This document shows, one piece after another, positions 27,927 through 37,863 of a stretch of 64,000 bases of DNA (positions are counted from its first letter, which is position 1; each line of letters opens with the position of its first letter). The notes beneath the pieces are model-generated. The model saw nothing but the letters and a program-made list of their open reading frames with translations. It searched no databases and was not told the origin of the DNA. The stretch lies in the NCBI RefSeq assembly GCF_007990635.1, contig NZ_AP019846.1:1-64000 (forward strand), given 5' to 3'. Made by a program: the position numbers and the translations under genes. Origin of the DNA: Leptotrichia hongkongensis (lineage in GTDB: Bacteria; Fusobacteriota; Fusobacteriia; Fusobacteriales; Leptotrichiaceae).

Positions 27927-28997
27927 ATGATATATTTATTTTTAATAATAATTCTACTATTTTTTATATTTGTCATTTATAACAAAACTAGAAAAAATTT
28001 TGTTTTATGTCTTATGTATCATAGTGTTGACAATGAAAAAGGAAAAGGTGGAATTTTTGTAGATGAATTTGAAGAACATATAAAATGGATAAAAGATAAA
28101 AAAACTTTTAAAATGGAGGAACTAAAGGGATTAAATTATACATTGCCGCAAAATTCAATATTAATAACTTTTGATGATGGCTATAAAAATAATTACACTT
28201 TAGCTTTTCCAATTTTGAAAAAGTATAATATGAAAGCTACAATATTTTTGAATACAAAATTTATTGAAAAAGATGAAGCGTATTTAAACTGGGATGAAAT
28301 AAGAGAAATGTATGAAAGCGGACTGATTGACTTTCAGCTTCACACACATTCTCATCAGTTAACAGTAAAGGATATTGAAGTGCTTGATTTTTATGATAAT
28401 GAAAGTTCGCCATATTTTAAAAGAGAAAGCTATAATTTATTTTTTGAAGGAAATTATGATGAAAAAAAAGATATGGAAAAATTAAATGAACTTCCAGTAT
28501 TTAAATTAAGAAGTAAAATTTCAATTCCTGGATATAAGCCAAAGAAGGACTTTGTAGAAAAATATAGAAATATAACAGAGTTACAAAAAAATAATAAATC
28601 TGAAAAAGAAAAAAAAGAATTTTTAAATAAATTATTTAAAGAAAATCAAAAAAAATTTTTTGATAAAGTTAGTGAAGAAGAGTTTAGAAAGATTGTGGAA
28701 TTTGAAATTCTGGAAAATAAAAAAATTATTGAAGAAAAACTTGGAAAAACTCCAGATTGCCTTGCATATCCTTGGGGTCATCGATACAAAGGAAACCGTG
28801 AAGACATAAGAAATTTGGGAGTTGATGTATTTATTACTACAAGAAAAGGTGTGAATCCATTAAAACTTAATAAAAACTGGATTTATCGTGTAAGTGGAGA
28901 CGATTTTAAGAGTTTTGACGAATTTAAAAATGAACTGACTGATGGAAGCAGTCCATATTATAGAAAATTGAGAAATATTTTTGTAAAAAAACGTTAA
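27927..28997 (+). CDS. membrane-anchored polysaccharide deacetylase (NodB domain)
   Basis: The 356-residue protein starts with an uncleaved-looking membrane helix (YLFLIIILLFFIFVIY) and continues into a carbohydrate esterase 4 domain: LCLMYHSVDNEKGKGG, the metal/catalytic motif ILITFDDGYKNNY, LNTKFI, and FQLHTHSH. About 100 charged residues are inserted before the closing motif LAYPWGHRY. It probably deacetylates a surface or LPS-linked sugar at the membrane. GGATGG precedes the ATG. Confidence 0.85.
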   Translation: MIYLFLIIILLFFIFVIYNKTRKNFVLCLMYHSVDNEKGKGGIFVDEFEEHIKWIKDKKTFKMEELKGLNYTLPQNSILITFDDGYKNNYTLAFPILKKYNMKATIFLNTKFIEKDEAYLNWDEIREMYESGLIDFQLHTHSHQLTVKDIEVLDFYDNESSPYFKRESYNLFFEGNYDEKKDMEKLNELPVFKLRSKISIPGYKPKKDFVEKYRNITELQKNNKSEKEKKEFLNKLFKENQKKFFDKVSEEEFRKIVEFEILENKKIIEEKLGKTPDCLAYPWGHRYKGNREDIRNLGVDVFITTRKGVNPLKLNKNWIYRVSGDDFKSFDEFKNELTDGSSPYYRKLRNIFVKKR

Positions 28998-29118
28998 TCA
29001 GATATTTTACAAAAAGTAATTTAAAATTTATTTGAGCCTAGAAAAGATTGAGCGAGTTAGAAAAAATAACCTACAAATTTTAGTTCGATTTTAAAATGGT
29101 TTCATATAAAAGCAAATA

Positions 29119-30897
29119 ATGAAAGGCAAATTTAAATATATGAAAAAGATAGAACTCGATTTTGGAGTAATTAAAAAATTAAAAAAATATATAAAAAAAT
29201 ATTATATATTAATCATACTGAATATTTTATTAGCAACCATGTCATCTCTTGTTTCATCTGCTCCAATAATGCTTATACAAAGGTTATTTGATAAAGGGAT
29301 TGCAGGAAGAAATGAAAAAGATATTCTTTATGCAGCTGGAGCAATGATAATGCTTGCTATAATTGGTGCAATACTGATGTATTGGAATACTATTTTTTCA
29401 ACAGTAATATCATCATCTATTTATAAAGACATTGTCACCGATATTTATAATAAAATACAAACTTTGGATATGGAATATTTTGCAGGGAAAAAAATAGGAG
29501 ATATGATGACACGGGTAATGACAGATCCAAGCAATATAAATTCCATTATACTTGAAGTTTTTAATATGATACCTGAAATAATAAAAGTAATAATTTGTAT
29601 GGGTATAGCATTCTACATAGATTTTGATTTGACACTTGGAGTGATGATTATAGCTCCAATATTAGTAGTAACAGTCAGAAGATATGCTAAAAGACTAAAA
29701 CGGTCGGGAAAAGACAGACAAGAAGCAATTGATAACCTAAATTCTAAATTGCAAGAAACATTATCTGGTATTAGAATTATAAGAGCATTTGCTACAGAAA
29801 AATCTGAAATAAAGGATTTTAATAAAAAAAATAAAAGTCTTAAAAAAATCGCAATAAGAACAGCAAGATATAATGCAAAAGCTAATTCTATAATGGAAGC
29901 ATTGAATTATATAATTGTGGCTTTATTATTATTATTTGGTGGTTATCGTGTATTAAGAGCGAAAGATTTTTCACCTGGAGACTTTATAACAATAGTAGGT
30001 GCTATTTCATCAATGTATACGCCTGCAAGACGTGCCATAACAAGATTTAATGCAATAAGCGTAAACTTATCTTCAATTACAAGAGTTTCTGAAATCTTAG
30101 AAGAAATGCCATCTATTGTAAATAAAGAAAACTGCATAAAATTTGAGAATTTTACAGATGGAATAAGCTTTGAAAATGTAGATTTTGAATATAAAGATAA
30201 TCCTGAAAAAATATTGAAAAACATTAATTTAGATGTTAAAAAAGGTGAAACAGTTGCTTTTGTAGGGAACTCAGGTGGTGGAAAATCAACACTTGTAAAT
30301 TTAATACCAAGATTTTTTGATGTATCAAATGGTTCATTAAAAATTGATGGAATTGATGTTAGAGATTATGAAATAAAGAGTTTACGTAAAGCAATAGGAA
30401 TCGTACCACAGGAAACATTCCTTTTTTCTGGGACGATACTTAGTAATATAAAATATAGCCGTCAGGATGCTACTTTTGAAGAAGTTGTAGAAGCTGCAAA
30501 ACAAGCTAATGCACATGAATTTATTGAAAATCTTCCTGATGGGTATGATACAGAAATTGGAGAACGTGGAGTAAAATTATCAGGTGGACAGAAACAAAGG
30601 ATTGCAATTGCACGTGCAATCTTAGAAAATCCTCAAATATTAATTTTGGATGAAGCAACTTCAGCTCTTGATAATGAGTCTGAAAAGCTGGTTCAGGACG
30701 CGCTTGAAAAACTTATGGAAGGAAAAACAACATTTATTATCGCTCATAGGTTGACAACAATCGAAAATAGTAATAAAATAGTAGTGATACAGAAAGGTGA
30801 AATAAAAGAAGTAGGAAGTCATAATGAATTATTAAGCAAAGAGGGTATTTACAAAGCATTATATAATAAAAACTTTGATAATAATATAAAAAATTAA
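29119..30897 (+). CDS. msbA: MsbA-like lipid A/multidrug ABC exporter
   Basis: The 592-residue half-transporter has a six-helix membrane domain (about 20-325) and an ATPase domain (about 340-580) with Walker A VGNSGGGKSTL, signature LSGGQKQRIAIARA, Walker B ILILDEATSALD and switch IAHRL. MsbA flips lipid A-core across the inner membrane, which fits the adjoining LPS genes. A multidrug exporter is the alternative. ATG 29140 (MKKIELDFG) is an alternative start; neither has a strong ribosome site. Confidence 0.85.
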   Translation: MKGKFKYMKKIELDFGVIKKLKKYIKKYYILIILNILLATMSSLVSSAPIMLIQRLFDKGIAGRNEKDILYAAGAMIMLAIIGAILMYWNTIFSTVISSSIYKDIVTDIYNKIQTLDMEYFAGKKIGDMMTRVMTDPSNINSIILEVFNMIPEIIKVIICMGIAFYIDFDLTLGVMIIAPILVVTVRRYAKRLKRSGKDRQEAIDNLNSKLQETLSGIRIIRAFATEKSEIKDFNKKNKSLKKIAIRTARYNAKANSIMEALNYIIVALLLLFGGYRVLRAKDFSPGDFITIVGAISSMYTPARRAITRFNAISVNLSSITRVSEILEEMPSIVNKENCIKFENFTDGISFENVDFEYKDNPEKILKNINLDVKKGETVAFVGNSGGGKSTLVNLIPRFFDVSNGSLKIDGIDVRDYEIKSLRKAIGIVPQETFLFSGTILSNIKYSRQDATFEEVVEAAKQANAHEFIENLPDGYDTEIGERGVKLSGGQKQRIAIARAILENPQILILDEATSALDNESEKLVQDALEKLMEGKTTFIIAHRLTTIENSNKIVVIQKGEIKEVGSHNELLSKEGIYKALYNKNFDNNIKN

Positions 30898-30966
30898 TAA
30901 AAATTCAAAATTATGGAATATAAAATTATATTTTACTAAAAAAAATAAAAAGTTAGGAGTGTAAAA

Positions 30967-31557
30967 ATGAAACAGATAAAAGGTATTTTTTTATTTTTAA
31001 TGTCAATTGTACTTGTGGCATTTGGAAGTCAAGATTCAAAGAGCTCGAAAAATTTAGTAAAACAATTAGAAGATGAAACTAAAAAAGTAGGAGATAAAAT
31101 AAAAGAAGTTAAGGAAGTAAAAACAGCAAAAGTAGAAGCTAAAAAAGAAGAGAAAAAACCTGAACAGAAAAAAGAGGTTCAACAGCAGCCTTTAGCAGCA
31201 AACGTTCAGGCACAGCCTCAGTCTCAAACACAGCAACCAGCTGTAAATACTCCTCCGCAACAACCTGCAGCATTAACAGAAGGTACAGTTAATCCAGAAT
31301 TTGCTCTTAATGAAGGTAACAAAGCTAATGGTAAAAAAGAAAATAGAAAAAATAGAAGAAATAATAGAAACGGATTATCTAAAGCGCCAAGACATAGCCG
31401 TTTAAAAGATAGTTCGGAAGCAGCATCAAAAGAAACTACATCCAAAATTAAATCTCAAGATTCTGCTCCAAAATCATCTGGAAGCAGTAGTTCTAGTGGA
31501 AGTAGCAGTTCAGGTTCGTCTTCATCAGGTGGAGGAGATTCAAGCTCTTCAGAATAA
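30967..31557 (+). CDS. secreted low-complexity Lys/Gln/Ser-rich protein
   Basis: The 196-residue protein has a signal-peptide-like start (MKQIKGIFLFLMSIVLVAFGS) and then almost only low-complexity sequence. A Lys/Glu helix-forming segment (about 28-65) is followed by a Gln/Pro/Ala stretch (66-103), an Asn/Lys/Arg basic patch (115-130) and a C-terminal tail of Ser-rich runs broken by Gly (171-196). GTAAAAATG with TTAGGAG upstream supports translation. No family is recognised. The layout suggests an intrinsically disordered envelope protein. Confidence 0.65.
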   Translation: MKQIKGIFLFLMSIVLVAFGSQDSKSSKNLVKQLEDETKKVGDKIKEVKEVKTAKVEAKKEEKKPEQKKEVQQQPLAANVQAQPQSQTQQPAVNTPPQQPAALTEGTVNPEFALNEGNKANGKKENRKNRRNNRNGLSKAPRHSRLKDSSEAASKETTSKIKSQDSAPKSSGSSSSSGSSSSGSSSSGGGDSSSSE

Positions 31558-31691
31558 CAGTATTCAAATTTTTTGAAAACATAGTTGATGTAAATTAAAT
31601 AAATTTTTGATTTTAGCAACTAATTATAGAAAATTATATTTATCAAAATATGGAAATATCAAAATATAAAAGAAAGGTAGTGAAATTTAAT

Positions 31692-32729
31692 ATGTTTAGA
31701 AGTAGGAGAAAAGAATTACAGGAAAATTTAACAAAAACTAATATAGATATTTTAGTATCTCTAATTCCCATGTTGCTTGTGGCATTCTTTATTTATGAAA
31801 TAACGCCAGTTTTAGTGATATTATCAGCAGTTGTTGCTTCAGAACTGATAGAAATAATATTTTCATTCTTAATACAGAAGAACAGAGATGCTTTAAAAGA
31901 TTTTTCGGGAGTTGTAATAGGGGCTTTAACAGGATTTGTGCTCGCTCCATTTACACCATTTTACGTAGCGGCATTTGCTGGTGGAATGGCCACACTGTTT
32001 GGAAAAGTTATATACAGAGGAATGGATAAGAAAATTTTTAATCCTGTGATTTTGGGGAAATTATTTGTGTTAACATTTTTCCCAGCAGTTCTTGCACCTA
32101 ATTCTACAGCATGGACTAATTCAGAAATTTTGAATATTTCCAATGAAAAGATATCAGGGTTAGCATCTTTGATTTTAATAAATAAAGGTATAATTGGCGA
32201 ATTTTCAATAATTGCAATGGTTTTAGGAGCTATATATTTAATGTTTAGAACAAAAATAACTTGGCATGTGTCAGTAGCATTTTTCGTTACAATTTTCATT
32301 GGATATTATGTATCTTCTAGTCATAATGTCGATGTAACGACTTCGCTTGGAGAAGTAATATTTATGGGAATTTTTGTTTTGACAGATACTTTCACTACTC
32401 CTCAACATGGGTTTGGAAAAATATTCTTTGGATTTTTAGCTGGACTTTCCACAATAATATTTTGGTTTTTAGGAATTCATACTGAAGCAATTATTTATTC
32501 AGTATTAATTTTGAACCCTTTCACAAAACCTATAAATACAATTTTCAAGCCAAATGTATTTGGTGATGAATCAGTTTCCTTTGCTGAAATAATACAAGGG
32601 ATCGGTTTTGCAATTATTGTAGTTTTAATTGTATTTGCAACATCTTACCTGCATACTTATGGATTTATTCCATATATTGTTTATATTTATGTTGTATACG
32701 GAATATGGCGATTATATAACAACAGATAA
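31692..32729 (+). CDS. orphan RnfD/NqrB-family membrane protein
   Basis: About 345 residues with roughly nine membrane helices fit the RnfD/NqrB fold. Recognisable parts are FSGVVIGALTGFVLAPFTPFYVAAFAGGMATLFGK, KIFNPVILGK and EVIFMGIFVLTDTFTTPQHGFGK. The S-G-A-T segment that carries covalent FMN in typical RnfD is not seen; the equivalent place reads SGLASLIL. None of the other rnf genes is adjacent. ATG 31692 is preferred over ATG 31650, which lacks a ribosome site, though AAAGG at 31673 is rather far upstream. It may be a repurposed RnfD relative. Confidence 0.65.
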   Translation: MFRSRRKELQENLTKTNIDILVSLIPMLLVAFFIYEITPVLVILSAVVASELIEIIFSFLIQKNRDALKDFSGVVIGALTGFVLAPFTPFYVAAFAGGMATLFGKVIYRGMDKKIFNPVILGKLFVLTFFPAVLAPNSTAWTNSEILNISNEKISGLASLILINKGIIGEFSIIAMVLGAIYLMFRTKITWHVSVAFFVTIFIGYYVSSSHNVDVTTSLGEVIFMGIFVLTDTFTTPQHGFGKIFFGFLAGLSTIIFWFLGIHTEAIIYSVLILNPFTKPINTIFKPNVFGDESVSFAEIIQGIGFAIIVVLIVFATSYLHTYGFIPYIVYIYVVYGIWRLYNNR

Positions 32730-32747
32730 AAATAGGGAAGGCTTTTT

Positions 32748-35700
32748 ATGAACTTTAACTTAAGTTTTTAGATAAAATAGAAAAATTAAAAGATAAAAAA
32801 ATAGATATTTTACAATCTGAAAATAATTTTTACCGCGGTGCAATTCCGTGGTTTTTATTATGTTCGGGAAAGAAAAAGATAATTTATATTTCCACATCCA
32901 ACAGAAATTTGGAAAATTATCATGCAATGCTGGAAAATTACTATGAAATGTCAGAAAAACAAAAAGATATTTTAATGAAAAAATCTAAAACTGGCAAAAA
33001 AAATAGCAAAGAGAATATAAATAAGCTAGAAGATAAAAAAATAATTGATATTTTTCAAAATATTTCACAAAATAAGGAAGATATAACAGGAATAAATATA
33101 AGACTGCTGGATATTTTAAAAAATCAGGAAAAATTTATTTTATTTGTGAATTTACAGATTACTTTGGATATATTTTTTGAAAAAGTTAAGTTTTTTTCTT
33201 TTGAGATTGGAAAAGAATATAGTTTTACGAAAATTGTAGAATTTCTTGTGGAAAATGGGTATGAAAATTCATATTTGATTGAAAAAAAGGGGCAGTACAG
33301 CAGACGTGGGGATATTCTTGATATTTTCCCACCAGACTTGGAACATCCTGTTAGACTCGAATTTTTTGGTGATGAACTGGAAAGTATAAGAGTTTTTGAT
33401 ATTGATAGCCAGATTTCTGTGGAAAAGATGGAAGAAACAAAAGTTTTTGGAAATTTGCTTTCTGGAAATAATTATGAATTGATAGAGCTTATTGATGAAT
33501 TAAGGGCAGAAGACGTAACGATTGTTGTTGAAAATGAGGAATTGCTGGACTATAAAATGGAAGAGTTTATTTTGCTTGACAGAAGCCGTGAGGAAATTTA
33601 TCGAAAAAGATATGAAAATCTGAAGAAAAAAAGTATTTTTGTGCAGACTAAAAATTTCTCGCAGGAACAGATTGAGACTTTCAGGGATAAAAATAGGATT
33701 GAAAAATTGTCAAAAATTGAAGATATTTATATTTTTACGAATAACTATGAGAAGAAAATGGCTGAATTTGGACAAATTCTGACTGAAAAAGAAAACAATC
33801 TGGAAATTGAAAAATATGAGCTGTTTGAAGGATTTATCTTTAATGACAGTTCAGAAAATCTAGATACTAAAAATAGAAAAAATAATTTTATTGTGCTTAC
33901 AGACAGGGAGCTTGACGGATATATTTACGAGCGAAAGAAAAAAACAGCAAAAGCTATAAAATATAAAAAAGTCAATCAGATAATCGAAGGTGACTATGTA
34001 ATCCACGTTCAATATGGTGTTGGAATTTATAAAGGAATTCAGACAATGGAAGAGCGGGATTATTTGAAAATCAAGTATGCTGACGAGGATATTTTGTATA
34101 TTCCTGTGGAAAAGCTGGACAGACTTGAAAAATATGTGTCAAATGATACGGAACCGCAGTTATTCAGGCTAGGAACACGTGGATTTAAGCGAAAAAGGAA
34201 AAAACTCGAAGAAGATATTCAGAAATTTGCGGCAGAACTTATCAAAATACAGGCAAGAAGACAAAGCCAGAATGGTTTTGTATACCAGAAGGATACTGTA
34301 TGGCAGGAGGAATTTGAAGCAAATTTTCCATTTGAGGAAACGGAAGATCAGAGAAATGCCATAAATGATGTGAAAAAGGATATGGAAAGTCCGCAAATAA
34401 TGGATAGGATTGTCTGTGGAGATGTTGGATATGGGAAAACGGAAGTTGCGATGAGAGCTGCATTCAAAGCGATTGACAATGGAAAGCAGGTTGTTATGGT
34501 AGCTCCAACTACGGTACTTGCAGAACAGCATTTTGAACGGTTTAAAAGAAGATTTGAAAATTATCCGATTACAATTGAGAATTTATCACGGCTTACGAAA
34601 AGTAAATCAAAGGACATTTTAAAAAATCTGAAAAGTGGAATTATTGACTTGGTTATTGGAACTCACAGGCTTTTGAGTGATGATGTGCAGTTTAAGAACT
34701 TAGGACTTTTAATTATTGATGAAGAGCAGAAATTTGGGGTTAAAGCTAAAGAGAAATTAAAATCTCAAAGGGAAAAACTGGATGTGCTGACATTAACTGC
34801 AACTCCGATTCCACGTACTCTAAACCTTGCAATGCTTGGAATCCGTGAAATTTCCATAATTGACACTCCGCCAACAAACAGGCTTCCCATTATAACAGAA
34901 ATTCTCGATTGGGATGAGGAAACAATAAAAATGGCAATACTGCGTGAACTGTCACGTGATGGGCAAGTTTTCTATATTTATAATGATGTAAAAAATATGA
35001 AGGAAAAATTGAAGGAACTGAAGGAAATGCTTCCAGATTTTGTAAAAATCGAATTTATAAATGGACAGCTCCCGCCAAAGGAAATTAAGGATAAGTTGTT
35101 GCGTTTTGAAAGCGGGCAGTTTGACATTCTGATTGCTTCAACAATTATTGAAAATGGAATTGATGTGGGAAATGCCAATACCATTTTGATTGAAAACTTT
35201 ACTGGTCTAGGATTATCGCAGGTGTATCAGCTGAAAGGGCGTGTAGGGCGTAGCAACAGGCAAGGTTACTGTTATTTATTAAAAACGAGAAATATTACAA
35301 AGCAGGGACGTCAAAAGGAAGAAAGCATGCTAAAAGTGGAAGGAATAAAATCAGGAGGTTTTCAAATTTCGATGGAAGACTTGAAAATACGTGGTGCTGG
35401 GGAAATTTTGGGAGATAAACAGCACGGAACAATTGAAACTTTTGGATATGATTTATATATAAAAATGCTAAATGAGGAAATTCGTAGGCAAAAGGGCGAG
35501 TTTGTCGAAAAAATTGAAAATGTGGAAATTATTCTGGATGAAAGAGGATTTATTCCGGAAACATATATTGAAAAGGATGAGAGACTGAATATCTATAAAC
35601 GTTTTGCAATGCTGGAAACAGATAGCGAATTAACTGATTTGCTTGATGAAATTAGAGATAGATTTGGGAAAATTCCAGAACAGATGAAAAAATTTATTTT

Positions 35701-35962
35701 AAGCATTAAATTAAAATTATTTGCTGAAAAATACAAAATTCAGAGAATTTTTGAAACAAGAAATCATTTTGAGCTGTACTTTTTAGGAAACGCTCAAAAA
35801 GAACAGGCAGAATTAAATGAAAAATTTGAGATGAAGAAAGTTGTAAAAACTATTGATGCAGTAAGTCCGAAAGGAAAAAATAAAGAGGAGGATACAGTTG
35901 ATAATCTTGTTGTAATGAAAGTAAGAAAATCGGATTTTTTAACTGTTGTGGGATGTGAATAA
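32748..35962 (+). CDS. mfd: transcription-repair coupling factor Mfd, apparent N-terminal frameshift
   Basis: Mfd removes stalled RNA polymerase and recruits UvrA. The continuous frame (from TTG 32909, 1017 residues) holds a UvrB-like domain, the CarD-like polymerase-interaction domain (VIHVQYGVGIYKGIQ), a RecG-like helicase with GDVGYGKTEVAMRA and IIDEEQKFGV, and the TRCF C-terminal domain. In the same frame, coding-like sequence continues upstream (YRGAIPWFLLCSGKKKIIYI). The only ATG with a good ribosome site (AGGGAAGG, 32733-32740) is 32748, in another phase, reading MNFNLSF then stop at 32769-32771. One extra T in the T5 run at 32765-32769 would join them into about 1071 residues. Confidence 0.85.
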
Positions 35963-36014
35963 AATTGTCAAAACTTTTAGGTTCAGGATTAAAAAAATTT
36001 TGTCATAAATATAT

Positions 36015-36055
36015 AAAAGCTTTAGTCAGTTAAAGGCTAGAGCTTTTTTTGTATT
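36015..36055 (+). terminator. mfd terminator
   Basis: Arms AAAAGCTTTAGTC and GGCTAGAGCTTTT pair (with G-U pairs) around a 7-base loop and run into a T-tract. It separates mfd from the eut promoter. Confidence 0.8.
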
Positions 36056-36111
36056 TTTTAAAATTAATTATACAAAATTAAATATGATTTTAAATTTTTT
36101 CACAAATGCTA

Positions 36112-36139
36112 TTGACAAAATGAAAAATCGTAGTATACT
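36112..36139 (+). promoter_or_regulatory. eut operon promoter
   Basis: TTGACA at 36112-36117 and TATACT at 36134-36139 are 16 bases apart, a near-consensus housekeeping promoter. The predicted start near 36146 falls just before the first leader hairpin. Confidence 0.75.
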
Positions 36140-36149
36140 CAAAGTGGAA

Positions 36150-36292
36150 GTTGTGTTACAATGGGGTATGCAAAACTTTTGAAAAGACTATTAAATAGTG
36201 AAAAAATCAACTAAACTAAACATATTTAAGAACAATAATATTTAAAGCAAAGGAGCTTGAGAAATTATTTATTTTTTTAGTTCCTTTTTTAT
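36150..36292 (+). promoter_or_regulatory. EutV (ANTAR) antitermination leader with dual hexaloop hairpins and terminator
   Basis: Hairpin P1 (36150-36176) has loop AATGGG and hairpin P2 (36245-36258) has loop AAAGGA. Both are hexaloops with A at position 1 and G at position 4, the signature recognised by ANTAR proteins such as EutV. P2 overlaps the 5' arm of a terminator: AAAGGAGCT (36249-36257) pairs with AGTTCCTTT (36279-36287), followed by T residues. Binding of phosphorylated EutV to P1/P2 would block the terminator and allow eut transcription. The ~68-base gap between P1 and P2 is longer than usual. P1 has one bulge and one mismatch. Confidence 0.72.
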
Positions 36293-36403
36293 TTTTGTCA
36301 ATTAATAATTTTTTATATATAGACAAATTATTGATTTTAGAAAAATTAAGGAGGTGAAAAATTCGAATATTTTGTTAATAAAACAATTTAGGAGGAAAAA
36401 ACT

Positions 36404-36688
36404 ATGGCAACATTAAATGCACTAGGAATGATTGAAACAAAAGGATTAGTAGCGGCAATAGAAGCAGCAGATGCGATGGTAAAAGCAGCAAACGTTACTC
36501 TAATCGGAAAAGAACACGTAGGTGGAGGACTAGTAACAGTATTAGTAAGAGGAGATGTAGGAGCAGTTAAGGCTGCAACAGATGCAGGAGCTGCGGCTGC
36601 CGAAAGAGTAGGAGAGTTGATTTCAATTCACGTAATCCCACGTCCACATGCTGAAGTTGAGACAATTCTGCCAAAAGGAAGAGAATAA
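36404..36688 (+). CDS. eutM: BMC hexameric shell protein EutM, copy 1
   Basis: This 94-residue single BMC-domain protein forms hexamers that tile the microcompartment facets. It has the family start [30 protein letters not shown], the pore-region turn, and [40 protein letters not shown] lies seven bases upstream of the ATG. It is the first gene of the eut operon and is nearly identical in DNA to the next gene and, in part, to the copy at 38622. Confidence 0.97.
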   Translation: MATLNALGMIETKGLVAAIEAADAMVKAANVTLIGKEHVGGGLVTVLVRGDVGAVKAATDAGAAAAERVGELISIHVIPRPHAEVETILPKGRE

Positions 36689-36758
36689 TTTTTAAGTTCT
36701 TAAAATGACATAGCATATAAACAATGTTTATAAATAAAATTTTTAGGAGGAAAAAACT

Positions 36759-37034
36759 ATGGCAACATTAAATGCACTAGGAATGATTGAAACAAAAGGA
36801 TTAGTAGCGGCAATAGAAGCAGCAGATGCGATGGTAAAAGCAGCAAACGTTACTCTAATCGGAAAAGAACACGTAGGTGGAGGACTAGTAACAGTATTAG
36901 TAAGAGGAGATGTAGGAGCAGTTAAGGCTGCAACAGATGCAGGAGCTGCGGCTGCTGAAAGAGTAGGAGAATTGATTTCAATTCATGTAATCCCACGTCC
37001 ACATGCTGAAGTTGAAACTATTTTGCCTAGATAA
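36759..37034 (+). CDS. eutM: BMC hexameric shell protein EutM, copy 2
   Basis: A 91-residue tandem duplicate of the preceding gene. The DNA is identical for about the first 195 bases, including the ribosome site, and then differs at a few silent positions before a shorter C-terminus ending LPR. Function is as for copy 1. Near-identity at the DNA level points to recent duplication or ongoing gene conversion rather than specialisation. Assembly collapse is possible in short-read data, so the copy number deserves a check. Confidence 0.96.
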   Translation: MATLNALGMIETKGLVAAIEAADAMVKAANVTLIGKEHVGGGLVTVLVRGDVGAVKAATDAGAAAAERVGELISIHVIPRPHAEVETILPR

Positions 37035-37060
37035 AGGGATTTTTAGAAAGGATTTGTCAG

Positions 37061-37411
37061 ATGGAAGAAGAAAAAAAACAGAGAATGATACAGGAATATG
37101 TGCCCGGTAGACAGTTGACTCTGGCTCACATAATTGCAAATCCACAAAGAGATTTATCAAAAAAGATAGGGCTTTCCGAAAATAATACAAATGCGATAGG
37201 AATACTTACAATAACTCCAGGAGAAGCGGCAATAATTGCGGCAGATCTGGCTACTAAAAGTGCAGGAGTTGAAATAGGATTTGTTGACAGGTTTACAGGA
37301 TCGGTTGTAATAAACGGAGATGTGGGAAGCGTAGAAGCTGCTGTAAATGAAGTAGTTTCATATTTTAAAAATGTACTAAGATTTAGCATAACTCAAATAA
37401 CGAGGTCATAA
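37061..37411 (+). CDS. eutS: microcompartment shell protein EutS
   Basis: The 116-residue protein is the circularly permuted BMC protein EutS: the family signature [18 protein letters not shown] near the N-terminus is followed by [49 protein letters not shown]. EutS forms bent hexamers thought to shape shell edges and start assembly. AGAAAGGA lies upstream. It is followed two bases later by eutP. Confidence 0.95.
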   Translation: MEEEKKQRMIQEYVPGRQLTLAHIIANPQRDLSKKIGLSENNTNAIGILTITPGEAAIIAADLATKSAGVEIGFVDRFTGSVVINGDVGSVEAAVNEVVSYFKNVLRFSITQITRS

Positions 37412-37413
37412 AA

Positions 37414-37863
37414 TTGAAAAAGATACTTTTAATAGGAAAATCAATGTGCGGTAAGACAACATTGACTCAAAGAATACACGGTCTGGATATACAATATGAA
37501 AAAACACAGATGTTAAAGTATTCTGATGATATTTTAGATACGCCTGGTGAATATATGGAAAATAGAATGCTTTACAAGGCTTTGATTATAAGTTCGTATG
37601 ACTGTGATGTTATAGGAATGGTACAGGCGTGTAATGAGGAGCATAATGTTTTTCCGCCAGGATTTTCCACAGCTTTTACAAAACCTGTAATTGGAATTGT
37701 AACAAAATCTGATTTGGGTGGAGATGTGGAAAGAGCTTGTGAAATATTAGAAAATGCAGGAGCCCAAAAAGTTTTTGTTGTAAGTTCTTATGAAAATAAA
37801 GGAATTGAAGAGCTTGTCAAATATCTGGAAGATGATAACGGGCAGTTAGAAGGTGATAAATAA
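37414..37863 (+). CDS. eutP: EutP/PduV-type small GTPase-like protein
   Basis: The 149-residue protein has a P-loop LIGKSMCGKTTLTQ at about 5-18, a switch-like DTPGEYMENRMLY and a TKSDL nucleotide-base motif, as in EutP/PduV. In other bacteria this protein is reported as an acetate kinase or as a shell-associated GTPase, so its exact job is unsettled. The TTG start 37414 sits two bases after eutS. The stop directly adjoins the ATG of the next gene. Confidence 0.9.
   Translation: MKKILLIGKSMCGKTTLTQRIHGLDIQYEKTQMLKYSDDILDTPGEYMENRMLYKALIISSYDCDVIGMVQACNEEHNVFPPGFSTAFTKPVIGIVTKSDLGGDVERACEILENAGAQKVFVVSSYENKGIEELVKYLEDDNGQLEGDK

Noticed and set aside
31224-31445. Minus-strand frame inside the low-complexity gene
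   Set aside because: It is a compositional shadow of the Gln/Ala-rich plus-strand frame.
34169-34531. Frames overlapping mfd on both strands
   Set aside because: They lie wholly inside the conserved helicase part of mfd, without ribosome sites or recognisable features.
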